Shown: positions 1-8,082 of the stretch, piece after piece
How the letters are laid out: every line of letters starts with the position of its first letter
Numbering within the stretch: the stretch's first letter is position 1
Source: Marinococcus luteus_A
GTDB taxonomy: Bacteria; Bacillota; Bacilli; Bacillales; Marinococcaceae
Reading direction: 5' to 3'
DNA: 64,000 nt
Assembly: GCF_034497705.1 (NCBI RefSeq)
Contig: NZ_JAXRUV010000002.1
Location: forward strand, 341,950-405,949
Program-made: the position numbers and the translations under genes
The notes under the pieces: model-generated
What the model was told of the DNA's origin: nothing
The model's input: the letters and a program-made list of their open reading frames with translations, nothing else
Database searches by the model: none

Positions 1-379
1 AATGAGGCAGGGCAGTTAGAGAACGTTCATGCCTTCTGCCCAGCTTTTTCCTGGCTTGAAGATATGAAAATGTCACTTAATAGACACAAAATAAAAAATG
101 CCTGAAACACGCGACAATACAGGGTTTTTATTAATTTCGTCCATTGACATCATGTGGCGGCTATTGTACGATGATGAAGAACGTATGATAAGGTTTACAT
201 ATGGGAGAAATTTGTATTTCCTTCATAAACGGCAGGATTCACGCAATTGTTTCTTTTTTTTGCCTAAAACATGCAGGGGACAACTACGTTACATAAAGTT
301 GTGTAAAAATTCTCTCAATGGATTTCGTAGTGTATTAACGGACTAATCAGTCTGTTATGGAGGAAAAGGTGGCCCGCGC
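1..379. other. Gene-free stretch upstream of the atp operon
   Basis: I see no credible gene here. The only long frame (98-346) has no ribosome binding site and its product is unlike known proteins. At 10-41 GGGCAG and CTGCCC can pair around a 20-nt loop and are followed by AGCTTTTT, so a terminator of a gene left of the window is possible. A weak promoter-like pair (TTCTCT, 17 bp, TATTAA) ends near 340, just before atpI. Confidence 0.4.
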
Positions 380-748
380 ATGAATGATACAAGCTTGTAT
401 CTCCGCTCGTTATTTATAGGATTGGCTGGAATGCTTGTATTGTTTGGTGCTCCGTCGCTGATTCCAACGTTCCGGCAGGAAGCAGTGAGCTTATTTGCAG
501 GAGCGTGCGGAGGAGCTTTTAACATCTGGCACGCCCATCGGGAGACAAAACGAATCCAGAAGGCGGTACTCGCGGAAAAAAAGATTTTTCCGTTTGGCAT
601 GGCCACAAGGCTTGCAGTAGGAGTAGTCATTGCTATGCTCTATGTCCGGTTTCCGGAACAATTCCGTCTGCTTTACCTTGTGATTGGATTGTTCAGTCCT
701 TATCTGCTGCTTTATGCTTTATCCGTTCACTTCAGCAAAGAAAAGTAG
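380..748 (+). CDS. atpI: ATP synthase protein I
   Basis: This 122-residue membrane protein has four predicted hydrophobic segments (about residues 8-28, 32-50, 72-92 and 97-115). Its place as first gene of an atp operon, directly before atpB, is the main reason for the name. AtpI proteins are poorly conserved; they are described as helping c-ring assembly and, in alkaliphilic bacilli, magnesium supply. The start ATG follows GGAGGAA by about 15 nt. A GTG closer to that site runs straight into a stop, so 380 is the usable start. The gap to atpB is 52 bp and holds no terminator. Confidence 0.8.
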   Translation: MNDTSLYLRSLFIGLAGMLVLFGAPSLIPTFRQEAVSLFAGACGGAFNIWHAHRETKRIQKAVLAEKKIFPFGMATRLAVGVVIAMLYVRFPEQFRLLYLVIGLFSPYLLLYALSVHFSKEK

Positions 749-800
749 TTTTTTAGCTGCAGCGCACAATCGACTAACATAGTAAAGGGGTGACTGAGAC

Positions 801-1535
801 TTGAATATAGAGCACGAATCGCCGTACGTCTATGATGTGTTTGGAATACCGGGTTTCCATGCTAATCTTTCCAACATCATGATGCTGACTATTGCGGCAG
901 TCATTGTGTTTATCATTGGTGTGGTGAGTGCGCGGACTCTTTCTATGAAACCAACCGGTATGCAGAACGCATTTGAAATGATTATTGAATTCGTCCGCAA
1001 TATGATTGGAAGCACCATGGACTGGAAAACCGGGGAGCGCTTCTTTGGCCTTGGAATTACGATCTTCCTGTTCATACTGGTAGCGAACATGCTTGGGATT
1101 CCGTTCATGCTGATTAATGAGGAAACCCACGTGCTTTGGTGGAAATCACCGACCGCTGATCCGGTGGTGACGATGACACTTGCTGTCATGGTAATTGTGA
1201 TTTCACACTTCTACGGCATCAAGCTTCGCGGAGCGAAGGAGTACGGAAAGAACTACTTCCGGCCAAAGAAATTTCTATTTCCGATTAACATTCTTGAAGA
1301 ATTCACCAACACACTGACACTCGGGGCACGGCTTTTCGGCAATCTTTATGCCAAAGAGATACTGCTGACGCTTCTGGCGACGGTGGGTACAGCTTTTCCA
1401 GTCGGTACCGCTCTTGGTATTATTCCAATGGTTGCCTGGCAGGGATACAGCCTGTTTATCGGTTTTATCCAGGCGTTTATCTTCCTGGTACTGACGATGG
1501 TCTACATTTCGCACAAAGTGGAAACGGATCATTAA
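801..1535 (+). CDS. atpB: F1Fo ATP synthase subunit a
   Basis: Membrane subunit a of the proton channel, 244 residues with several membrane helices. The essential arginine is R177 in TLGARLFGN. Eight residues later, at K185 in NLYAKEIL, it has lysine. By the same Arg+8 spacing this is the position of K180 in Bacillus pseudofirmus OF4, where neutralophiles carry glycine; that lysine is an alkaliphile adaptation that helps proton capture at high pH. The start is TTG, preceded by AAAGGGGTGA. The gene follows atpI and precedes atpE as in other Bacillus operons. Subunit identity is certain; the alkaliphile reading rests on alignment by eye. Confidence 0.97.
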   Translation: MNIEHESPYVYDVFGIPGFHANLSNIMMLTIAAVIVFIIGVVSARTLSMKPTGMQNAFEMIIEFVRNMIGSTMDWKTGERFFGLGITIFLFILVANMLGIPFMLINEETHVLWWKSPTADPVVTMTLAVMVIVISHFYGIKLRGAKEYGKNYFRPKKFLFPINILEEFTNTLTLGARLFGNLYAKEILLTLLATVGTAFPVGTALGIIPMVAWQGYSLFIGFIQAFIFLVLTMVYISHKVETDH

Positions 1536-1604
1536 TCACAGCAGCATTTGCAGAAACAACGAAACAACAATATAGTTTTAAACTAATTTAAGGAGGATTT
1601 GCAC

Positions 1605-1817
1605 ATGGGTCTTTTAGCAGCTGCAATCGCAGCAGGTTTAGCAGCAATTGGTGCAGGTATTGGTAACGCAATCGTAATCAAAGGGGCGATCGACGGTACT
1701 TCCCGTCAGCCGGAGCTTGGCGGCAGATTGCAGACACTTATGTTCATCGGTATCGGTCTTGTTGAGGCAGTTCCGATCATCGCAGTCGTTGTTGGTTTTA
1801 TTACGCTTTTCCAATAA
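1605..1817 (+). CDS. atpE: F1Fo ATP synthase subunit c
   Basis: The 70-residue proteolipid forms the rotor ring. Two hydrophobic helices are joined by the polar loop RQPE (residues 34-37), and the ion-binding carboxylate is E54. Helix 1 reads GAGIGNA (residues 16-22) and helix 2 has GLVEA around E54, so neither the AxAxAxA motif nor the PxxEP motif of extreme alkaliphiles is present. No sodium-binding pattern is evident, so proton coupling is likely. ATG at 1605 lies 8 nt after AGGAGG; an in-frame TTG at 1599 overlaps the spacer and is rejected. Confidence 0.97.
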   Translation: MGLLAAAIAAGLAAIGAGIGNAIVIKGAIDGTSRQPELGGRLQTLMFIGIGLVEAVPIIAVVVGFITLFQ

Positions 1818-1907
1818 ACATACGTTTTGGAAAGGGAAGCAAAATGGCGGAGTGGGGGAACTGGCTTCGCCATTCCTTTTGTATATCTAAGAAAGGAGTG
1901 AAATCTT

Positions 1908-2399
1908 TTGCCATCTACATTTGCGTTAGCTGATGTGCTTTTCTCACTTGTTACGTTTTTCATTTTACTGCTTTTGCTTCGTCGGTTCGCCTGGGGTCCA
2001 ATTGTGGAACAGATGAAAAAACGTGAAAATCACATTTCCAATGAAATAGAGACAGCGGAAAATCACCGTCAGGAAGCGGAAAAATATTTAGAAGAGCAGC
2101 GGGTGGAAATGGAGAAAGCGCGTGAAGAAGCGCAGTCCATCATTGAAACATCCCGTAAAACAGCTCAGGAGCAGTCCAAGGAAATTATCCGGGAATCCCA
2201 CGAAGAAGCCAACCGTGTGAAAGACAATGCCCTCGCTGATATTACGAGAGAGCGGGAGCAGGCAGTGGAAGCGCTTCGTGCCCAGGTCGGCCAGCTTTCT
2301 GTGTTAATTGCGACGAAAATTATTGAAAAAGAATTAGATGAAGAAGAACAGGAAAAACTGATTCAGGAATACGTACAGGAAAGCGGCGGTCGCTTATGA
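1908..2399 (+). CDS. atpF: F1Fo ATP synthase subunit b
   Basis: Peripheral stalk subunit of 163 residues. A single N-terminal membrane helix (about residues 5-25) is followed by a long charged helix rich in Glu, Lys, Arg and Gln that would form the dimeric right-handed coiled coil linking Fo to F1. The start is TTG, 7 nt after AAAGGAGTG; no better ATG exists before the membrane helix. Its last four bases overlap the start of atpH (ATGA), implying translational coupling. The 90-bp gap after atpE holds a modest GC-rich dyad but no terminator with a T-run. Confidence 0.95.
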   Translation: MPSTFALADVLFSLVTFFILLLLLRRFAWGPIVEQMKKRENHISNEIETAENHRQEAEKYLEEQRVEMEKAREEAQSIIETSRKTAQEQSKEIIRESHEEANRVKDNALADITREREQAVEALRAQVGQLSVLIATKIIEKELDEEEQEKLIQEYVQESGGRL

Positions 2400-2944
2400 G
2401 TAATCCAACCCTGGCGAAACGCTATGCCCGTGCATTGTTAAAGAGCGCGGAAGAACACGATGCTCTTGAAGAGACCAAGCAGGAATGGGAAGCGATGCTC
2501 GAAGTATTTCACGCTCACCCGGAGATTGCTCAGGTTTTCAGATACCCGTCGATCAGCCGTGAAAGAAAGCAGTCTTTTATTGCGAGTACATTTGGTTCCT
2601 GGAGTGAGCGCAGCCGTTCAATGCTGAATGTGCTGCTTGACCGGAAACGGCTTCACCTGATTGATGAAGTGGCAGTGGAAGTAATTGCTCTGATTAACGA
2701 CCGTCTCGGCATTGCCAACGCGGTCGTTTATACCGTGAAGCCATTAACGGATGAAGAGAAGCAGGCAGTCTCCCGCAAGTTTGCCCAGCGGGTCGGAAAG
2801 CGCGAGCTTTATATTGAAAACAGAGTGGATCCTTCGCTCATTGGCGGCATGAAGGTGCACATTGGACATACAATTTTTGACGGAAGCATTCAAGGTCAGC
2901 TAGACCGCTTGCAGCGTAATATAACGCAAACGAATTTATCATGA
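2396..2944 (+). CDS. atpH: F1Fo ATP synthase subunit delta
   Basis: Delta (OSCP) subunit, 182 residues, connects the b-dimer to the top of the alpha3-beta3 hexamer. The N-terminal six-helix domain begins LAKRYARALLKSAEE, a family hallmark, and the C-terminal part ends with the conserved DPSLIGGMKVHIG pattern at about residues 145-157. The start overlaps the atpF stop by 4 bp. Length matches the Bacillus subtilis protein. Confidence 0.95.
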   Translation: MSNPTLAKRYARALLKSAEEHDALEETKQEWEAMLEVFHAHPEIAQVFRYPSISRERKQSFIASTFGSWSERSRSMLNVLLDRKRLHLIDEVAVEVIALINDRLGIANAVVYTVKPLTDEEKQAVSRKFAQRVGKRELYIENRVDPSLIGGMKVHIGHTIFDGSIQGQLDRLQRNITQTNLS

Positions 2945-2959
2945 ATGGGGTGAATCCTG

Positions 2960-4468
2960 GTGAGTATCAAACCCGATGAAATTAGTTCTTTAATTAAACA
3001 GCAGATTGAACAGTTTGAAGCGGAGACAGAGTCCAAAGAAGTCGGCATCGTCATTCAGGTAGGGGACGGTATCGCCCGCGCCTACGGCCTGGACAACGCG
3101 ATGGCCGGTGAACTTCTGGAATTCGAAAACGGCGTCATGGGTATGGCGCAGAACCTTGAAGAAGGCAACGTGGGTATTATTATTCTCGGTGCCTATGAAG
3201 AAATTCGTGAAGGCGACCAGGTCAAACGGACCGGCCGCATCATGGAAGTGCCGGTTGGTGAAGAGCTGCTCGGACGTGTAGTTAACGCCCTTGGCCAGCC
3301 TGTAGACGGACTTGGCTCTACAAACACGACCAAATCCCGTCCAATTGAAAGCGGAGCACCGGGAATTATGGACCGTCAGTCGGTATCCGAACCGCTCCAG
3401 ACAGGTATTAAAGCCGTGGACACAATGATTCCTATCGGCCGCGGCCAGCGTGAGCTTATTATCGGCGACCGCCAGACCGGTAAAACGGCAGTTGCGATCG
3501 ATACGATTTTGAACCAGAAGGACGAAGACGTTATCTGCATTTACGTAGCGATTGGACAGAAGGACTCCACCGTGGCAGAAGTCGTGGATACGTTCCGCCA
3601 GAAAGGCGCGCTTGATTACACGATTGTCGTAAACGCCGGAGCTTCCGAGCCTGCACCAATGCTTTACCTGGCTCCGTATGCCGGAGCTTCCATGGGCGAA
3701 GAGTTTATGTACAAAGGCAAGCACGTGCTTATTGTGTATGATGACTTAACAAAACAGGCGAACGCCTATCGTGAACTTTCCCTTCTCCTTCGCCGCCCGC
3801 CGGGCCGTGAAGCCTTCCCAGGGGACGTCTTTTACCTTCACTCCCGTCTGCTCGAACGTGCAGCAAAGCTGAGTGATGAGAGAGGCGCTGGTTCAATGAC
3901 CGCTCTTCCAATCATTGAAACCCAGGCAGGGGACGTAGGTGCCTACATTCCAACAAACGTGATTTCCATCACTGACGGCCAGATCTTCCTGCAGGCGAAC
4001 CTTTTCAACTCCGGCGTCCGCCCGGCCATCAACCCGGGTATTTCCGTATCCCGTGTCGGCGGCTCGGCTCAGACGAAGGCAATGAAAAAGGTATCCGGTA
4101 CGCTCCGTCTGGACCTGGCCTCGTTCCGTGAACTTGAAGCCTTCTCCCAGTTCGGTTCCGACCTGGACAAATCGACGCAGGACAAACTGGCCCGCGGGGG
4201 AAGAACAGTAGAAGTACTCAAACAGGGGCTGCACCAGCCGCTTCGTATGGAGCTGCAGGTAGCAATTGTGTTTGCCCTGACAAGAGGCTTCCTGGACAAC
4301 ATCCCGACAGACGACATCCGCCGTTACGAAAAAGAACTGCTTGCGTATCTTGAATCAAGTCATTCAGAGCTTTTGGCAGGTATTCGTGACACTGGAAAAC
4401 TTCCGGACGAAGAAGAGTTTAAACAGGCGATTCAATCGTTTGAGAAGTCATTTAACCCTTCAAAATAA
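2960..4468 (+). CDS. atpA: F1Fo ATP synthase subunit alpha
   Basis: Non-catalytic nucleotide-binding subunit of F1, 502 residues, the usual length for Bacillus. The N-terminal beta barrel is followed by the Walker A motif GDRQTGKT (residues 169-176), then the conserved LLRRPPGREAFPGDVFYLHSR segment around residues 276-296 and a helical C-terminal domain. The start is GTG with GGGGTGA upstream. The codon use is G/C richer than in the later polysaccharide genes, as expected for a highly expressed core gene. Confidence 0.98.
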   Translation: MSIKPDEISSLIKQQIEQFEAETESKEVGIVIQVGDGIARAYGLDNAMAGELLEFENGVMGMAQNLEEGNVGIIILGAYEEIREGDQVKRTGRIMEVPVGEELLGRVVNALGQPVDGLGSTNTTKSRPIESGAPGIMDRQSVSEPLQTGIKAVDTMIPIGRGQRELIIGDRQTGKTAVAIDTILNQKDEDVICIYVAIGQKDSTVAEVVDTFRQKGALDYTIVVNAGASEPAPMLYLAPYAGASMGEEFMYKGKHVLIVYDDLTKQANAYRELSLLLRRPPGREAFPGDVFYLHSRLLERAAKLSDERGAGSMTALPIIETQAGDVGAYIPTNVISITDGQIFLQANLFNSGVRPAINPGISVSRVGGSAQTKAMKKVSGTLRLDLASFRELEAFSQFGSDLDKSTQDKLARGGRTVEVLKQGLHQPLRMELQVAIVFALTRGFLDNIPTDDIRRYEKELLAYLESSHSELLAGIRDTGKLPDEEEFKQAIQSFEKSFNPSK

Positions 4469-4508
4469 AGAGTGCCGAACGTAAAAAGGTTCAAAAGGTG
4501 GTGAACAG

Positions 4509-5375
4509 ATGGCTTCCTTAAAAGAAATTAAAGGCCGTATCCAGTCGACGAAAAAAACGAAGCAGATTACAAGTGCCATGGAAATGGTTTCTGCGTCGAA
4601 GCTGAATAAGGCCCAGCAAAATGCTCAGCGATATGAGCCGTATACGAAAAAAATTAAAGACGTTGTTTCCGGTATCGCTGCCGGCAGCAGCGGTATCTCC
4701 CATCCCATGCTTGAAGAACGGCCTGTAAAGAAGACCGGCTATATTGCCATATTTACAGATCAGGGGCTTGCAGGGGCATATAACTCGAACATTCTTCGGG
4801 ACTTAATGCAAAAGCTGCGGGAGCGTCACCAGTCAAAGGACGAATACAGTGTGATTGTAATCGGCCGGACAGGGCGGGACCTGTTAAAACGTTACGGTAT
4901 CCCGATGTTCGATGAAATTACGGGCCTGCCGGACCAGCCGTCCTTTAATGATATTAAAAACGTTACGCGTCTTGCCGTCGATTTGTACGCAAATGAAGAC
5001 GTGGATGAATTGTATATCTGGTACAACCACTTCATTAACCCGATCCAGCAAAAGGTAACAGAAAAGAAACTGCTGCCGTTGACGGAGGAAGTAAGCGAAG
5101 AGGACAGCAAAGGCACGGCCCAGTACGAATACGAGCCTTCGCCGGAAGCGATTTTAAAGCAGCTTCTTCCGCAGTATGCGGAAAGCTTAATCTACGGCGC
5201 CCTGCTTGATGCCAAAGCCAGTGAGTTCGGGGCCCGGATGACAGCGATGAGTGCAGCAACCGATAACGCCAACAACATGGTCGATGATTTAACCCTTTCC
5301 TACAACCGTGCCCGCCAGGCGGCCGTTACGCAGGAAATTACCGAAATCGTCGGCGGTGCAGCTGCGCTTGAATAG
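4509..5375 (+). CDS. atpG: F1Fo ATP synthase subunit gamma
   Basis: Central rotor shaft of F1, 288 residues. The N-terminal helix starts MASLKEIKGRIQSTKKTKQ and the C-terminal helix contains MTAMSAATDNANNM and a tail ending in ITEIVGGAAALE, both signatures of the gamma family; these two helices form the coiled coil that turns inside the hexamer. A Bacillus-type insertion lies between residues about 195 and 215. The ATG follows AAAAGGTGGTG. Spacing of 40 bp from atpA and 51 bp to atpD fits a single transcript. Confidence 0.97.
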   Translation: MASLKEIKGRIQSTKKTKQITSAMEMVSASKLNKAQQNAQRYEPYTKKIKDVVSGIAAGSSGISHPMLEERPVKKTGYIAIFTDQGLAGAYNSNILRDLMQKLRERHQSKDEYSVIVIGRTGRDLLKRYGIPMFDEITGLPDQPSFNDIKNVTRLAVDLYANEDVDELYIWYNHFINPIQQKVTEKKLLPLTEEVSEEDSKGTAQYEYEPSPEAILKQLLPQYAESLIYGALLDAKASEFGARMTAMSAATDNANNMVDDLTLSYNRARQAAVTQEITEIVGGAAALE

Positions 5376-5426
5376 AAGAATCATTTCGTCCGGCCGAGCC
5401 GGACAGTAAGGAGGGGAACAATTACA

Positions 5427-6842
5427 ATGAGTGAAGAAAACGGTCGAATTACTCAGATTTTGGGACCGGTTATTGATGTTCAGTTCCCAAGCGGTCAGCT
5501 TCCGGAACTAAACAACGCGCTCCGCGTATCACAGCCGGCCACCGAAAATAAGGATGCAATTGAAGTTACTCTCGAAGTTGCGCAGCATTTGGGCGACAAC
5601 TCTGTGCGGACGATCGCAATGTCTTCGACAGACGGTTTAATCCGCGGAACAGAAGTGACCAACACAGGAGGGTCCATTTCGGTTCCGGTTGGAAATGACA
5701 CGCTGAGCCGCGTATTTAACGTTCTTGGTGAACCTATTGATATGAAAGAGCAGGTGGAGGACAGCGTCGAACGCAAGCCGATCCACCGTAAGCCGCCACA
5801 ATTTGACGAGCTCGCTGTGGAAACGCAGGTGCTTGAGACAGGCATTAAAGTTGTAGACCTGCTTGCCCCTTACGTAAAAGGCGGAAAAATTGGTCTGTTC
5901 GGTGGTGCCGGCGTAGGGAAAACCGTACTTATCCAGGAGCTTATTAACAACATTGCCCAGGAGCACGGCGGGATTTCCGTGTTTGCAGGGGTAGGGGAGC
6001 GTACCCGTGAAGGGAACGACCTTTACTTTGAAATGAGCGATTCCGGCGTTATCAATAAAGCAGCCATGGTGTTCGGCCAGATGAACGAGCCGCCAGGTGC
6101 CCGGATGCGCGTAGCTCTGACCGGCCTGACAATGGCAGAGCATTTCCGTGATGAAGAAGGGGCAGATGTGCTTCTCTTTATCGACAACATTTACCGTTTC
6201 ACTCAGGCAGGCTCGGAAGTATCCGCCCTCCTCGGCCGGATGCCGTCCGCCGTTGGGTATCAGCCAACGCTTGCGACTGAAATGGGACAGCTGCAGGAAC
6301 GTATCACTTCCACGAAAAAAGGATCGGTTACGTCGATTCAGGCAGTGTATGTGCCGGCCGATGACTATACGGACCCGGCACCGGCAACAACGTTTGCCCA
6401 CCTTGACGCGACAACCAACCTGGAGCGCCGACTAACAGAAATGGGTATTTATCCAGCTGTGGATCCGCTCGCTTCCACATCACGTGCGCTTGCACCGGAG
6501 GTTGTCGGTGAGGAGCATTACGATGTCGCCCAGCAGGTGAAACAAACTATCCAGAAATACAATGAACTTCAGGATATTATCGCCATCCTCGGTATGGAAG
6601 AGCTTTCCGAAGAAGACAAGCTCACGGTAAACCGTGCCCGCCGCATTCAGTTCTTCCTATCACAGAATTTCCACGTGGCAGAGCAGTTTACCGGCCAGAA
6701 GGGTACGTACGTATCCGTACAGGATACAGTGCGTGGATTTAAGGAAATTCTTGACGGGCAGCACGATGACGTACCGGAAGACGCCTTCCGTCTTGTCGGC
6801 CCGATTGAAGATGTAGTGGAAAAAGCAAAAACTATGTCCTAA
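5427..6842 (+). CDS. atpD: F1Fo ATP synthase subunit beta
   Basis: Catalytic subunit, 471 residues. Walker A is GGAGVGKT at residues 159-166; the GERTREGNDLYFEM segment supplies the catalytic glutamate region, and the Walker B stretch is VLLFIDNIYRFTQAGSE, with tyrosine where most relatives have phenylalanine (DNIFRF). The DELSEED lever appears as the variant MEELSEEDK near residue 390. The ATG follows AAGGAGGGG. Three copies alternate with alpha in F1. Confidence 0.98.
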   Translation: MSEENGRITQILGPVIDVQFPSGQLPELNNALRVSQPATENKDAIEVTLEVAQHLGDNSVRTIAMSSTDGLIRGTEVTNTGGSISVPVGNDTLSRVFNVLGEPIDMKEQVEDSVERKPIHRKPPQFDELAVETQVLETGIKVVDLLAPYVKGGKIGLFGGAGVGKTVLIQELINNIAQEHGGISVFAGVGERTREGNDLYFEMSDSGVINKAAMVFGQMNEPPGARMRVALTGLTMAEHFRDEEGADVLLFIDNIYRFTQAGSEVSALLGRMPSAVGYQPTLATEMGQLQERITSTKKGSVTSIQAVYVPADDYTDPAPATTFAHLDATTNLERRLTEMGIYPAVDPLASTSRALAPEVVGEEHYDVAQQVKQTIQKYNELQDIIAILGMEELSEEDKLTVNRARRIQFFLSQNFHVAEQFTGQKGTYVSVQDTVRGFKEILDGQHDDVPEDAFRLVGPIEDVVEKAKTMS

Positions 6843-6869
6843 GGACGACACGGAGGAGGGAGAACACAG

Positions 6870-7274
6870 ATGGCAACGATGCATCTCAGCGTAGTGACTC
6901 CGGACGGGTCCGTCTTTGATGGAGAAGTAGAGATGGTCAGTGTTCGAGCGGAAAGTGGCGAAATGGGGATTCTCCCCGGCCACGTTCCAACCGTGGCTCC
7001 TCTAAAGATTGATGCAGTCCGCATTAAGTATGAAAATAAGGTGAAATTACTGGCTGTGAGTGAAGGATTCGTAGAAGTCCGCTCTGACGCCGTTAATATC
7101 CTGGCGGAATCTGCAGAAACTCCAGGAGAGATCGATCCGGAACGAGCCCGCATCGCCAAAGAGCGGGCGGAAGAACGCCTGGGCCGGATAAATGAAGAGG
7201 AAATTGACATCATGCGGGCACGCCTTGCGTTAAAACGGGCCAATACCCGCCTGAAGGTTTTCGAAGGCTCATAA
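6870..7274 (+). CDS. atpC: F1Fo ATP synthase subunit epsilon
   Basis: Epsilon subunit, 134 residues, couples gamma to the c-ring and can inhibit ATP hydrolysis. The N-terminal beta sandwich carries VRAESGEMGILPGHVP (residues 26-41), the conserved family segment, and the C-terminal two-helix domain (about residues 88-134) is rich in Arg, Ala and Glu. ATG 6870 follows GGAGGGAG. It is the last gene of the operon, with an intrinsic terminator about 12 bp after the stop. Confidence 0.96.
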   Translation: MATMHLSVVTPDGSVFDGEVEMVSVRAESGEMGILPGHVPTVAPLKIDAVRIKYENKVKLLAVSEGFVEVRSDAVNILAESAETPGEIDPERARIAKERAEERLGRINEEEIDIMRARLALKRANTRLKVFEGS

Positions 7275-7285
7275 AGATACACCTG

Positions 7286-7325
7286 AAGAACCGTTTTTCC
7301 AAAAGGAGAAACGGTTCTTTTGTTT
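7286..7325 (+). terminator. Intrinsic terminator of the atp operon
   Basis: AGAACCGTTT pairs with AAACGGTTCT around a short loop and is followed by TTTTGTTTT. It closes the atpI-atpC transcript. Confidence 0.9.
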
Positions 7326-7614
7326 TACATGCGTATGGTAACCGGCAGGCAATAGTGAAATTAAATAAAACAGTATCTTCCTTTTCTAAAGAAGATAGAA
7401 CTATAGATGTTTGATTACGAATCCTTTATAATAAAACATGCTTATAGTTATACAAATTTTCATAAAAATAGTACAAGACCTCGTGACTCCAATGATCGCC
7501 GCACATAGTAGTAGAACCTTTGTCTCTTGTTTTCCCTGATGCATTTGATTATTCTGAAATGTGGCCCAAAATTTGCAAAGAACGTTGTACAGCAACAAAG
7601 AAAGGCATGATGGC
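7326..7614 (+). promoter_or_regulatory. Gene-free spacer with likely promoter for DUF1146-murA
   Basis: No gene is visible. A perfect -10 hexamer TATAAT lies at 7427-7432 with a weak -35 (TAGATG) 17 bp upstream. Because it follows the atp terminator, it could start a separate transcript through the DUF1146 gene and murA, with a leader of about 175 nt. No known leader RNA was recognised. Confidence 0.4.
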
Positions 7615-7860
7615 ATGAATCCGGACGGCCAGGAAGCACTAATACATATCCTGCTTCATCTCTCTTTTTTTATCCTGACCTGGTGGTGTCTGCAGGCATT
7701 TCGGTTTGACGTTTTTATCCGGAGGCCGGAAAGCCTGAAGGGAAGACTTCTGATTATATTGTTCGCTATTGCAATCAGCTACTCTGTAAGCAGCTTCTTT
7801 ATCGATTATTTTGATTTTTCTTTGTATCTTCGTTACCTGTTTTTCACACTTTTGTCATAA
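7615..7860 (+). CDS. DUF1146 family small membrane protein (YwzB-like)
   Basis: Protein of 81 residues with two hydrophobic segments (about residues 9-26 and 44-75). The sequence and its place between atpC and murA match the YwzB/DUF1146 family of Bacillus, whose function is unknown. ATG 7615 lies 9 nt after AAAGG; the longer in-frame opening at 7561 uses GTG and has no ribosome binding site. The downstream 220 bp to murA contain no recognisable ywmB gene, which some bacilli have here. Confidence 0.8.
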   Translation: MNPDGQEALIHILLHLSFFILTWWCLQAFRFDVFIRRPESLKGRLLIILFAIAISYSVSSFFIDYFDFSLYLRYLFFTLLS

Positions 7861-8082
7861 TAGATTACGAAAATGCGGGAGCGGGTAAAGGATTCTGTAT
7901 GAAACTCATCGATGCTGCTGAAATGGACACGGAAAAACTGTCTCTTTACCCCTGTAACGTTTTGAGACGGGAAGCGACTAATGAAAAGGTTAGACAAATG
8001 AACGAAAGAAAAGCACAGCTCTTTTAGGTAAAGCACGCAGCACAAAAAGATAATATGCATAAGTATAGCGGAGGGAATTAAA

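Noticed and set aside
281..303. ACAACT/AGTTGT inverted repeat before atpI
   Set aside because: Only six base pairs with a wide loop; expected by chance in AT-rich DNA.
98..346. Open frame of 82 codons upstream of atpI
   Set aside because: No ribosome binding site, unusual composition, no resemblance to a known protein; the region fits a promoter/leader.
2990..3724. Long minus-strand frame of 244 codons inside atpA
   Set aside because: Exactly antisense to a certain gene; long antisense frames arise from the codon bias of atpA. No binding site.
5637..6401. Minus-strand frame of 254 codons inside atpD
   Set aside because: Antisense shadow of atpD, with Cys/His-rich text typical of reversed coding sequence.
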